This document shows positions 8,776 through 16,194 of a DNA stretch of 64,000 bases, piece by piece; the first letter of the stretch is position 1, and each line of letters starts with the position of its first letter. The notes beneath the pieces are model-generated. The model was not told the origin of the DNA. It did not search any database and saw only the letters and a list, made by a program, of their open reading frames with translations. The translations under genes were made by a program, and so were the position numbers. The stretch is from the NCBI RefSeq assembly GCF_000211475.1, contig NC_015474.1, positions 434,001-498,000 on the forward strand, in the 5' to 3' direction. The DNA comes from Pyrococcus sp. NA2 (GTDB lineage Archaea > Methanobacteriota_B > Thermococci > Thermococcales > Thermococcaceae).

Positions 8776-9412
8776 TCTCACGCCTCCTGGGTGGGACTTT
8801 TATTCCAAAAGCCTCCTTGTAATCCCATCTCCTTCCATCCTCCATGATCCATATCTTAACGTTTATCAAGGGACCAACGGGTCTATCCCTTGTTATATCG
8901 AGCCTGTAAAAGTTGATAACTATTCCCCTTGGATGCCTCTCTATGACGGCTAAAACGTCAGTATTATACTTATCGGCAATATATGTGAGACTCTTATCTC
9001 CTCTAGGAACGAACTTCCCCGTTGTTAATTCGGAGAACACGTGAGCAAATGTTAAATGATCTAAACCAACTCTTTTAGCAGTAGTAACAACAAGAGGCAT
9101 GTCCTCCCTTATTGGAGGGAGACCTTTAAATCCCATTTCCCTTTGAAGCTTAACCCCGTGGAGATAGAGATAGCCAAGGTATCCCCATTCCTCAGGATGA
9201 ACCTTTATAAAAGTCAGCTTCAGTGGGTTCCCCTTCCAAACGTTTATTATAAGTAGCCTTTCGTATCCCCTGTCATAGGCTTCCATGAGAAGCTCCTGAA
9301 TTGTCTTCTTCCCTCTGGTTAGGTAAAGGGAGTTAGGAAACACCCTCTCCAAGTCGTGACCAAAACTTCTAGTCCTCCTCGTTGGCCTATGAGACGTCGT
9401 TATGAGGATCAT
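8726..9412 (-). CDS. Brix-domain ribosome biogenesis protein
   Basis: A 228-residue protein with an Imp4/Brix-type core, starting ILITTSHRPTRRTRSFGHDL. This N-terminus, with its RPTRRTR patch, is typical of archaeal Brix proteins that bind pre-rRNA. The domain runs to about residue 190 and is followed by a charged tail (RRRESEGEKSKGENSD) that lies in the overlap with pcc1. GGGAG precedes the ATG. Its place after rpoP and the L37Ae gene fits a ribosome-assembly operon. The molecular role in archaea is known only by homology to eukaryotic Imp4/Rpf factors. Confidence 0.88.
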   Translation of the reverse strand: MILITTSHRPTRRTRSFGHDLERVFPNSLYLTRGKKTIQELLMEAYDRGYERLLIINVWKGNPLKLTFIKVHPEEWGYLGYLYLHGVKLQREMGFKGLPPIREDMPLVVTTAKRVGLDHLTFAHVFSELTTGKFVPRGDKSLTYIADKYNTDVLAVIERHPRGIVINFYRLDITRDRPVGPLINVKIWIMEDGRRWDYKEAFGIKVPPRRRESEGEKSKGENSDRVPK

Positions 9413-9455
9413 AGCTACTCCCTTTAAAGTTGGAGAGAAGAGGTTAAAAACTTAG

Positions 9456-9605
9456 CTAAATTGCCTTAACTCTCCTCGGGATCTTTGGCCTAGGCTTATA
9501 GAGGATCTTACTACCACAGTAAGGACAGCGTAGATCCCTCGTTGTTGAGAGGTCCAACTTAACTTCCCTACCACACTTAGCACACCTATAAATTGCCTCG
9601 GGCAT
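9456..9605 (-). CDS. rpoP: RNA polymerase subunit P (Rpb12-like)
   Basis: Minus-strand translation gives a 49-residue zinc-ribbon protein, MPEAIYRCAKCGREVKLD... with CAKC at residues 8-11 and CPYC at 27-30, ending in a basic tail RPKIPRRVKAI. Length, motif spacing and tail match archaeal RpoP. The gene lies 5 bases downstream of the L37Ae stop and about 43 bases upstream of the Brix start, so it is the second gene of this translation/transcription operon. Confidence 0.95.
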   Translation of the reverse strand: MPEAIYRCAKCGREVKLDLSTTRDLRCPYCGSKILYKPRPKIPRRVKAI

Positions 9606-9610
9606 ATCCA

Positions 9611-9862
9611 TCACTCCATAATTCTTCTTGCAGCCTTACCTGCTGGAGTAACTGGAAGATATGCACCACCAGCAAATATTGCTCCGCACTTCTTACACTG
9701 CCATATTCCAGTGCTTATCCTCTTTACGGCTTTTCTTCCACATACTGGACAGACATGTTTCTGTCTCATCTTTGCCTCTACCGCTGCAACTCTTCTTCTA
9801 ATCTTAAGACCATATCTTGCTCCAAACCTTCCCGCAGAACCAACCTTTTTAGTTCCGCTCAT
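9611..9862 (-). CDS. rpl37ae: Ribosomal protein L37Ae (eL43)
   Basis: An 83-residue zinc-binding large-subunit protein, [18 protein letters not shown]... with CPVC and CKKC zinc ribbons around residues 38-61. ATG 9862 is chosen because GGAGGTGA lies 5 bases upstream; the frame extends to a GTG inside that Shine-Dalgarno, which is not a real start. It is the first gene of the L37Ae-rpoP-Brix-pcc1 operon. A TATA element lies just upstream at 9911-9920. Confidence 0.96.
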   Translation of the reverse strand: MSGTKKVGSAGRFGARYGLKIRRRVAAVEAKMRQKHVCPVCGRKAVKRISTGIWQCKKCGAIFAGGAYLPVTPAGKAARRIME

Positions 9863-9910
9863 GATCGTCACCTCCTTGATCGTGAGCTGATGGGTGTAAC
9901 TCTTATGTGG

Positions 9911-9920
9911 TTTATAAATA
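9911..9920 (-). promoter_or_regulatory. TATA box of the L37Ae operon
   Basis: TATTTATAAA on the minus strand lies about 50 bases upstream of the L37Ae ATG and immediately after the stop of the DUF1667 gene, in the short gap between the two genes. Confidence 0.6.
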
Positions 9921-9921
9921 T

Positions 9922-10269
9922 TTATGCTTCCCTAGTTGCAACAATCTTAACACCTTCAAACTCCTCAATTACATCCCCAACCCTAACAGGAGCCTTCACG
10001 ACCTTTTTACTAAGCATCCTCATCAGCTTAGGAATCTCATCCTTTGGAATTGGCTTCTCAGTTTTAACGCTAACAGTAGGTAATTTCCCACCCTCTACAG
10101 GAACGACCGTCATGACAACTCTCCTAGGATGTAATATTTCCTCTATAGCCCATTCCTTCCCCCTGGGGCATGTGTAACCTCTTATATTCCTTATTTCCCT
10201 TCCTTCAACCTCCACCTCTATAGTGCAACTCAATGGACAAACTATGCACGTTAGCCTGTACACCTTCAT
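9922..10269 (-). CDS. DUF1667 protein, partner of an FAD-dependent oxidoreductase
   Basis: A 115-residue protein with two cysteine pairs, CIVCPLSC at 8-15 and [15 protein letters not shown] around 31-45, followed by [12 protein letters not shown]. This arrangement is the DUF1667 signature. Members usually sit beside FAD/NAD-dependent oxidoreductases and anaerobic glycerol-3-phosphate dehydrogenase subunits and may carry an iron-sulfur site. Here it overlaps the upstream oxidoreductase by 4 bp. Because that partner is truncated at its 5' end by a rearrangement, this gene has probably lost its original promoter and may be non-functional even though its own frame is intact. Confidence 0.85.
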   Translation of the reverse strand: MKVYRLTCIVCPLSCTIEVEVEGREIRNIRGYTCPRGKEWAIEEILHPRRVVMTVVPVEGGKLPTVSVKTEKPIPKDEIPKLMRMLSKKVVKAPVRVGDVIEEFEGVKIVATREA

Positions 10270-10862
10270 CTCTTCACCACCCTCATAGTTACCCTATCAA
10301 CATTCCTCACTTCCTTCCCCTTAAGCCTAATTCTAAGCATCTCGGATGGCTTAACAACCGGTAATCTTATCCTCTTTCCTATTTCAGGGAATTCAACGAG
10401 CACATCTTCCATGGGCCTCGTCACCCTTGCATATATCCAAACATCACGCTCACCACTTATATAATGGGGAACAACGAACCTCACGTTCTCTCCTTTCACA
10501 ACTCTGATCCATCTCTTGGAATTAATTCCGTTATTCTCTATGAATTCCCTTGCCCCTTCAGCGGCAAGTTCTCCTTGTTCGACAACGTAATCTACCAGAT
10601 CATTAATTACAAGGGAATTTCCAGCAACAAATATCCCTGGAACCGTTGTCTCCAACCTATCGTTAACCACAGGGCCTCCCGTATTTGGATCAATCATTAC
10701 GCCGATATTCTTCAAGAGCTTAACATTTGGTATGAGGCCAGCAGAGATTATAACCGTATCTGCCTCAATCCAAAATTCAGTCCCAGGAATCTCCTTAAGG
10801 TTCTCGTCAACCTTGACAACCTTAACCCTCTGAACTCTCCCTCTTCCTTTGACCTCCACGAC
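10266..10862 (-). pseudogene. 5'-truncated NAD(P)/FAD-dependent oxidoreductase
   Basis: The frame encodes about 197 residues matching only the C-terminal half of a pyridine nucleotide-disulfide-type oxidoreductase: DTVIISAGLIPNVKLLKN, then TTVPGIFVAGNSLVINDLVDYVV and a C-terminal domain ending TMRVVKR. The N-terminal FAD-binding GxGxxG half and most of the NAD domain are missing. Upstream of about 10862 the sequence changes to a TnpB relic, and the frame meets a stop soon after. The first possible start is a GTG at 10857-10859 with no useful context. Full-length relatives are roughly 400 residues. The cause is a deletion or rearrangement associated with the neighbouring transposon remnant. 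Confidence 0.8.
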
Positions 10863-11761
10863 CTTGTGGCTTTGCCTATAGGAGAATTAGGGATAAATAC
10901 CCTCAACTGCATAGCAACGTCGTGCAAGATGCTATGAATTTGGCAATTGAGATCTACCGCTCTTGGATTAAGAACGGAGGGGAATTTCCAGAGTTTCACT
11001 CCGATGTTATTTACTTTAAAGGCGTTGATGTTAGGATAGAAAATAACGGATTGGTTGTCCCTTTAATGGGGAGGAGGGTTTATTTGCCACTATACGTTCC
11101 AAAGAAGTATAAAAAGTACCTTCAATACAAACACGGCAGAGTCATCATAAAACGTATTGACAAAGATTGGTATGCGTTGATCTCGGTCAATGTCCCAGAA
11201 AAAGAACCAATAAAGCCCATTGGAACAATTGGAGTGGACTTAGGATACTATAACTTGTTAGTGGCAAGCTAGCTTTGCCTTATAGACTATCTTTGATATA
11301 AGGTCTGCATAGCTCCAACGGTGTAAAATTTTCCTCAATAGCTTCGGTCTTCTTTGCTTCTTTAACCCCTCCAGCCTTTCTAGAACAATCGCCCTATTTA
11401 ACTGCTCTTGCCTTTAAAACAAGTCCCTTAGCAATTTTATGGTTTAAATCATTGACAAACTTTCTGTCTTTGTGGTTTGTCTTAGCATAAATACCGAACT
11501 TTTTCATAAGCCTCTGTTGCCTTCCCGCAGTTAGCTTTTCCAAATGTTCCTTGAGGGACTTCAAAGACATGTTCGAACTGCGGTTACTACGTTAGAACTT
11601 TCAAAGATAATGGGGTGTTTAGGTGTCCAAGATGCGGTTTTGTGGCTGATAGGGATTATAACGCCTCAATAAATATTGCGAAAAAAGGTTTGGAAGAATT
11701 GGAAAAGCGGGCCTTCCTCCCCGCCCAAAAGGGCAAGGCCTCCAGCCCGCGGAGGAGATGA
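10863..11761 (+). pseudogene. Scrambled IS200/IS605-family TnpB relic with inverted middle segment
   Basis: Three pieces of a TnpB are visible. From 10863 to about 11270, plus strand, the frame reads CGFAYRRIRDKYPQLHSNVV and continues to GTIGVDLGYYNLLVAS, the RuvC-I aspartate region. From about 11271 to 11572 the sequence reads on the minus strand as SLKSLKEHLEKLT ... NHKIAKGLVLKA and IVLERLEGLKKQ (RuvC-II Glu) to VYKAKLA, with one frameshift. From about 11573 to 11761, plus strand again, it gives CSNCGYYV, CPRCGFVADRDYNASINI (zinc ribbon and RuvC-III Asp). The natural order would be a single plus-strand gene, so the middle was inverted, with small losses at both joints. The N-terminus is also missing. 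Confidence 0.85.
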
Positions 11762-12040
11762 AGAAGTTCAGCTGGAAAGTTGTCCCAAGCCTGACAATAC
11801 TGGGATTCAGCAAAAGCGTCGGTTGGGCTCTAAACAAAGATCTCTCTTTTCTTATTATCAAGTTATATTTTCTCTTGAAAACTTCACCGTTCACGACGGG
11901 GAGATGTCAGACTCAATCAGCTCTAGTGAAGGGAAGCATACTAGCCACCGAGAGAATAATTAGAATCTTAGTTCCTAGGTATTGTTCGTAGCAATATTCC
12001 TTTATGGAATCTGGAAGATAGAGAAGTTGGAGGGAGGTAA
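11762..12040. other. Gap between TnpB relic and interrupted hydrolase
   Basis: About 280 bases with no convincing gene. The first part may be the degraded right end of the IS200/IS605-type element, since a plus-strand frame from 11758 continues with no family resemblance. GGAGGGAGGT at 12030-12039 is the ribosome binding site of the hydrolase that starts at 12041. Confidence 0.5.
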
Positions 12041-12278
12041 ATGATTGGTGTTATTTTTGCAATTCCCCTTGGCATTCTAACATTTCTTGCATTCGTTGGA
12101 TACAATATGGTAACACCACCTAAAAAAGTAGGGGAGTGGACGCCCAGGGATCTTGGACTCGAATATAAGGATATCGAGTTCAAGAGCAGGGATGGAATTA
12201 AGCTTAGAGGATGGTGGATAGATAGGGGCAGAAAACTTTATAAATTTCATTGTGTGTCATTATGTGTTGGTGTGTGTC

Positions 12279-12908
12279 GTGGAGAGGTTGCTCACGCCGA
12301 GGCAGGTTGCTGAAATCCTTGGTGTGAGTTTTATTACAATTAAAAGGTGGATTTATTCTGGAAAAATAAAGGCAGTAAAGCTTCCAACGGGCAAGTGGAG
12401 GATTCCAGAGAGTGAGGTGAAGAGGATTCTTGGTGAAAAACCCCCCGAAGAAACAAGAGCAGTCATTTACGCTAGGGTTTCAAGTTCAGACCAGAGGAAA
12501 GACCTTGAGAGGCAGGTTGAATACCTCACGAATTACTGTTCAGCGAAAGGCTACAAGCTCGTCCAAGTTATTACTGACGTAGCTTCAGGCTTGAATACGA
12601 GGCGTAGGGGACTACAAAAACTCTTCAAGCTTGTTTCTGAGAGAGAAGTTGATGTAGTCCTTGTAACCTACAAGGACAGGCTGACGAGGTTCGGTTATGA
12701 GTACCTCGAATACTTCTTTCACCAATTCGGCGTGAGGATTGAAGCAATACACGGGGAGGAAAAGAAGAATGCTCAACAAGAATTCGTTGAGGACTTGATT
12801 GCAATAGTAACTTCCTTTGCTGGCAAATTGTATGGAGCTCGTTCCCACAAAAAGAAAAAACTCGTCCAAGGCTTCAAGCAATTGTTGAAAGAGGTTGAAG
12901 GAGAATGA
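12279..12908 (+). CDS. tnpA: IS607 TnpA, MerR-HTH serine recombinase
   Basis: About 209 residues from GTG 12279. An N-terminal MerR-like helix-turn-helix (LLTPRQVAEILGVSFITIKR, about residues 4-23, with wing to ~45) precedes a small serine-recombinase catalytic domain (VIYARVSSSDQRKDLERQ, catalytic Ser near residue 68, and YKDRLTRFGYEYLEYFF). This HTH-first order is typical of IS607 transposases, as opposed to resolvases. The frame extends upstream to ATG 12252, but that extension runs through the TG-rich repeats and is Cys/Val-rich, so it is probably not translated. The stop overlaps the tnpB ATG by 4 bp. Confidence 0.95.
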   Translation: MERLLTPRQVAEILGVSFITIKRWIYSGKIKAVKLPTGKWRIPESEVKRILGEKPPEETRAVIYARVSSSDQRKDLERQVEYLTNYCSAKGYKLVQVITDVASGLNTRRRGLQKLFKLVSEREVDVVLVTYKDRLTRFGYEYLEYFFHQFGVRIEAIHGEEKKNAQQEFVEDLIAIVTSFAGKLYGARSHKKKKLVQGFKQLLKEVEGE

Positions 12909-14203
12909 GGATTGCAAGAACGGTAGTGCTGAAGTCTGAAAGACTTCCGAAAAAAGTTTTCAAGGTATTCATCGAGCTTGAAGGAATGTACCGAGAAATG
13001 CTCCTCCAGACTGTCCAGTTTGCAGTCCAGAACGAAATCACCTCCTTTGTAAAACTGAAGGCCGAAAAGTATTCCTTCTTGAGGAAGCTTTACCCCCAAC
13101 TCCCGAGCCATTACGCACACACGGTTTGCCAGGATTCAGTTACGAGGGCAAAAAGCTTCTTGAAGAGGAAAAGGAAAGGCCTCGTCAAAAAGGAGTATCC
13201 AGAAGTTAGGAGTGTTTCAATCTGGCTCGATGACCACCTGTGGCGTGCTGGGCTAACTTTCATAAAAATTGCCACGCACAAGGGTTGGATAGAGGTTGGT
13301 CTCGAGGGGCACAAGCATTATTGGAAGACGGTAAACTCGGGCTGGAGGATGGCTTCACAAGCGAGGGTAAAGCTTGAGAAGAAGGAGAGGAGGTTAGTTG
13401 TTTACTTGACGTTTTACAAGGATGTCGAACCGCGTGAGGCAAAATCGTGGATTTCCGTTGATGTGAACGAGGATAATGTTACTGCACTTGTAGATTTTAC
13501 GCCAGTAATTTTTGAGACGGGCCAGAAAAGGATGACCCTCGGCTATTATTACAGGAGGAAAAGGATTCAAAGGAAGTGGGATAAAAAGCTTGGCCCAAGG
13601 AGTGGGAGGAAGAGGAAAATCTTGGGGAGGCTTCACGAAAATGATAAGAAGAAAGACATTCGTAACAAGCTTGCAAAAATAATTGTAGAGGAAGCGAGGA
13701 GGAGGAACGCTGGAATAGTCTTGGAAAGGCTTCCGAAGAACGTTCCGAGAAGGATGCTGGAAGGGATTAGTGATAAACAACTCCGCCACAGGATTTATCA
13801 ATCAGCGTTTCTTGGAATCCAGAAAGCTATCGAGAGGAAGGCGAAAGAATACGGAATCCCAGTAATAAAGGTGAACCCGAGGAATACTTCAAGGATTTGT
13901 CCCGTTCACAATGCTGTCGTGAAGTATGAGAATGGTTCTCGTTTTGGAGTTTGTAGTGCTGGTGGTGAAGTCTGGCATCGGGACGTTCTTGCTGTTTGGA
14001 ATTTGTATTTGAGGGCTCTCCAGAGTGATGGGGGCTCTGCCCCGAGCTCTGGGGAGCTGTTCGTAGATGGGAGGCCCGTGCCGTTGGCCTCGACTGCCAC
14101 CAATGAAGCCATCTGGATTGAAAAGTCCAGATGGCTGAGGTGGAACTCCCTACCGCTGGCATTGATACAAACTGATACGCTCCCACACAAAACGAAGCGG
14201 TAG
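12905..14203 (+). CDS. tnpB: IS607 TnpB, RNA-guided nuclease
   Basis: The 432-residue protein has the RuvC-type catalytic triad in order: Asp near residue 186 (SWISVDVNED), Glu near 274 (IVLERLP) and Asp near 360 (EVWHRDVLAVWNL). A basic N-terminal half and a reduced zinc finger (CPVH at 332-335 and a Cys at 350, rather than a full four-Cys set) flank these. TnpB proteins are RNA-guided DNA nucleases that promote transposon retention. The C-terminal coding region overlaps the putative omegaRNA hairpins. The frame is intact. The start ATG overlaps the tnpA stop. Confidence 0.93.
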   Translation: MRIARTVVLKSERLPKKVFKVFIELEGMYREMLLQTVQFAVQNEITSFVKLKAEKYSFLRKLYPQLPSHYAHTVCQDSVTRAKSFLKRKRKGLVKKEYPEVRSVSIWLDDHLWRAGLTFIKIATHKGWIEVGLEGHKHYWKTVNSGWRMASQARVKLEKKERRLVVYLTFYKDVEPREAKSWISVDVNEDNVTALVDFTPVIFETGQKRMTLGYYYRRKRIQRKWDKKLGPRSGRKRKILGRLHENDKKKDIRNKLAKIIVEEARRRNAGIVLERLPKNVPRRMLEGISDKQLRHRIYQSAFLGIQKAIERKAKEYGIPVIKVNPRNTSRICPVHNAVVKYENGSRFGVCSAGGEVWHRDVLAVWNLYLRALQSDGGSAPSSGELFVDGRPVPLASTATNEAIWIEKSRWLRWNSLPLALIQTDTLPHKTKR

Positions 14204-14213
14204 GGAGAAACGG
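14107..14213 (+). ncRNA. Putative omegaRNA scaffold at the IS607 right end
   Basis: Two strong hairpins lie at the 3' end of tnpB. One is 14107-14117 with 14126-14136 (AGCCATCTGGA / TCCAGATGGCT, 8-base loop). The other is 14146-14157 with 14196-14207 (CTCCCTACCGCT / AGCGGTAGGGAG, 38-base loop). They end 6 bases before the element boundary. In TnpB systems the omegaRNA is read from the tnpB 3' end and right end, with the adjoining flank as guide. Here the guide would begin at 14214 with AAGCGAAAAAACTATAG. The 5' limit of the RNA is not visible. Its existence is inferred from family knowledge plus these structures. Confidence 0.6.
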
Positions 14214-14904
14214 AAGCGAAAAAACTATAGTAGTCCTACATGGATACACGGCAAGCAGGTGGAACGAGACATGCATGAAACCAGCAATCAAGATAATTGG
14301 AGAGCTAGGATACAACATCCTAACATTTGATTTTAGAGCCCATGGAGAAAGTGAAGGGAGCAAAACAACTATTGGAGACAAAGAAATTTTAGACCTAATG
14401 GGAGCAATAGACTGGCTCATCAAAAATACTAGAACCAAAAGAATAGCTCTAATTGGATTCTCAATGGGAGCCATGGTTACGATAAGAGGGCTTGCCGAGG
14501 ATGAGAGAACTTGCTGTGGAGTAGCAGACAGCCCGCCTATATACATTGATAGAACTGGAGCAAGAGGAATTAAATACTTTGCAGAATTGCCAGAGTCTCT
14601 CTATCCACTGATAAAGCCATTCATAAAGCTTTTCAGCGGAGCTAGGGAGGTAAACATAATAGAATACGCAGAGAAAGTCAGAAAGCCTCTTCTGATTATT
14701 GCAGGTAGTAAGGATCCCCTTGTAACCATGGATGAAGTTAGGGACTTCTATGAACGGAATAGGGATATCAATGGTGGATTAGAGCTCTGGACCACAGATG
14801 CTCCTCATGTGAAGAGTATAGAACTGTACCAAGAGGAATGGAAGAACAAAGTAGAAGGATTCCTGAGAAAACATTTGGACTCTCCCTGATTTTTCCATGG
14901 ATAA

Positions 14905-14914
14905 ACTTTATAAT
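14905..14914 (+). promoter_or_regulatory. TATA box of tRNA-Pro
   Basis: CTTTATAATT-type sequence is centred about 29 bases upstream of the first tRNA base, the usual distance for an archaeal tRNA promoter. Confidence 0.6.
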
Positions 14915-14938
14915 TGGAGAACTGGGAATTCGAAGTGA

Positions 14939-15016
14939 GGGGCCGTAGGGTAGCTTGGCCTATCCTGCGGGCTTCGGGAGCCCGTGACCCGGGTTCAAAT
15001 CCCGGCGGCCCCACCA
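14939..15016 (+). tRNA. tRNA-Pro (anticodon CGG)
   Basis: A full cloverleaf is seen. The acceptor stem GGGGCCG (14939-14945) pairs with CGGCCCC (15006-15012). The D-arm is G-rich, and the anticodon stem CGGGC/GCCCG encloses the loop TTCGGGA with anticodon CGG. The T-arm contains GGGTTCAAATCCC, the discriminator is A 15013, and an encoded CCA is present at 15014-15016. There is no intron. It reads Pro codon CCG. Its 3' two-thirds overlaps, on the opposite strand, the end of the fucose-isomerase-like frame. Confidence 0.97.
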
Positions 15017-16144
15017 TATTACCGAAAACCCTAATTCTTCAAATAAGTGGGCAACTTCATCCGCATCCGCATACGCTAACACGTGATGATTGCCAAAAGT
15101 TTTATCAACGAATTCTTTAGCCCTTTCTAAGCTAAGCACTACCTGAGTCCTACACATGAATTCATGTTCCAAATTTTCCTTAACTTCAACGGGAGTTATG
15201 AGAACTTCATGATTCCTAAGTTTAATAAGGGTCGCCGATCCTCTCGGAAGTTTGACCCTAACTCCAACCCCCAATCCCGTTTCAAAATGGGTCATGAGTT
15301 CAAAGTCCCCAATCAAGGGAGCGGAGCAATGTGCCAACACTATCTCGTTCTCACTGAAATCAACAAGGTTCCCCATGAAAGATGGCTTGCCCAGGAACTT
15401 CTGAATTATCGCCATTGCCAATAGCGAACTAACGTCACCCTCACATCCGGCAACTATTCCTTCCGCATTTAGGAGGGCTAGGGCTAGACAGGGAGTTACG
15501 TGCAGATCTTTGACGACGTCGAAGCATCCTATTGTAAAGCCATCAAGCTCATACCTCTCGACAATCTTTTTGAGGGCCAAGTATAGCCTCATAGCTTTAT
15601 TCAGGTCATGCACTTCTATCCCCTTAGCTTTCTCCATTAGCTTTGATCCCTTCCATTCAACCCTCCTGAAGACATCGTAAAGTTCACTTAAATCTACCCT
15701 TAGAATTGGAAACTTAGTATCTTCATTTATCAGCCAAGGGGATGTTCTCCCTATGAGAGCCAGCCTCATGCTGAGAAACTTCTTCAGCATCTCGAGTCTT
15801 TCCTCATATAGGGAGATCGCCTCCTCAATCTCAAAAGGTTTCACAAGGATCGTTGGAATTAGCATGCGTCTGAAGAACTCCCTAAGCTCAAGAGCTGCTG
15901 CTAGGGAATTATTTTCTGAATTTCCTACCAATATTATCGGTTTTCTAAACCTGTAGACCTCCTTCAGAAAGCCCTCCGTGCCCCCGGTTAAAGGATAAAC
16001 TATCACTACATCCGCCTCAACTTCTCCGATCTCCCTCTCAGATTGGACTATCTGCACTTCATATCTCTCAAACTCTCTGATAACATCGATGAATTGTTCC
16101 TTCTTCGAGAGGGGACTTAAGCCAAGAATAGCGGCAACCCTCAT
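14960..16144 (-). CDS. L-fucose isomerase C-terminal-domain-like protein
   Basis: A 394-residue protein. The N-terminal ~120 residues form a Rossmann-like domain (VAAILGLSPLSKKEQFIDVI). The remainder contains the metal-site-like region FTIGCFDVV, TPCLALALLNAEGIVAGCEGDV and VLAHCSAPL that occurs in L-fucose/L-arabinose isomerase-like proteins. In archaea such proteins are annotated as fucose-isomerase related, without a proven substrate. The last ~18 residues (WWGRRDLNPGHGLPKPAG) are antisense to tRNA-Pro, so the original C-terminus probably lay earlier or the tRNA has been captured as coding sequence. The gene is monocistronic, with no neighbour suggesting a sugar pathway. Confidence 0.75.
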   Translation of the reverse strand: MRVAAILGLSPLSKKEQFIDVIREFERYEVQIVQSEREIGEVEADVVIVYPLTGGTEGFLKEVYRFRKPIILVGNSENNSLAAALELREFFRRMLIPTILVKPFEIEEAISLYEERLEMLKKFLSMRLALIGRTSPWLINEDTKFPILRVDLSELYDVFRRVEWKGSKLMEKAKGIEVHDLNKAMRLYLALKKIVERYELDGFTIGCFDVVKDLHVTPCLALALLNAEGIVAGCEGDVSSLLAMAIIQKFLGKPSFMGNLVDFSENEIVLAHCSAPLIGDFELMTHFETGLGVGVRVKLPRGSATLIKLRNHEVLITPVEVKENLEHEFMCRTQVVLSLERAKEFVDKTFGNHHVLAYADADEVAHLFEELGFSVIWWGRRDLNPGHGLPKPAG

Positions 16145-16194
16145 GCATCAAGATTCTCGACAAATCTTAAAACTTTAAGGATTAATCAAGTTGC

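Larger units (their letters stand above)
12229..14213 (+). mobile_element. Complete IS607-family insertion sequence (1985 bp)
   Basis: The element carries a serine-recombinase tnpA and an overlapping tnpB. Its ends are defined by the interrupted hydrolase: the left flank ends GATAGGGG (12221-12228), and the right end terminates AAACGG (14208-14213) before AAGCGAAAAA. GG is present at both joints and there is no larger target duplication, as expected of IS607 transposition into a GG dinucleotide. The left end has three 10-bp-spaced TG-rich repeats (12251-12280). The right end has two long hairpins overlapping the tnpB 3' end. Both genes appear intact, so the copy may still be active. Confidence 0.93.
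12041..14889 (+). pseudogene. Alpha/beta hydrolase gene interrupted by an IS607-type element
   Basis: The first 188 bases (12041-12228) encode MIGVIFAIPLGILTFL... to GWWIDRG, with an N-terminal membrane anchor of about 20 residues. The rest (14214-14889) encodes SEKTIVVLHGYTASRWNET, the nucleophile elbow IGFSMG and a C-terminal catalytic region around AGSKDPL and APHVKSIE. Removing 12229-14213 rejoins them exactly in frame as one 287-residue protein. The insertion is therefore the only lesion seen and is probably recent. The function before interruption would be a membrane-anchored serine hydrolase/esterase; the substrate is unknown. A downstream frame starting at 14275 is a fragment, not a gene of its own. 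Confidence 0.92.

Noticed and set aside
9413-9455. Possible extra gene between Brix and rpoP
   Set aside because: The gap is only 43 bases and contains just the Brix ribosome binding site.
11619-11894. Minus-strand 91-residue frame over the TnpB 3' part
   Set aside because: The plus strand encodes the clear TnpB zinc-ribbon and RDYNA region; the minus-strand frame shows no family pattern.
12252-12278. ATG start of IS607 tnpA upstream of GTG 12279
   Set aside because: The extra nine codons lie in TG-rich repeats near the element end and give a Cys/Val-rich stretch not seen in the HTH family.
14275-14889. A separate 204-residue hydrolase starting at 14275
   Set aside because: The part lacks the N-terminus; removing the IS607 element joins it in frame to 12041-12228, so it is a fragment of one gene.
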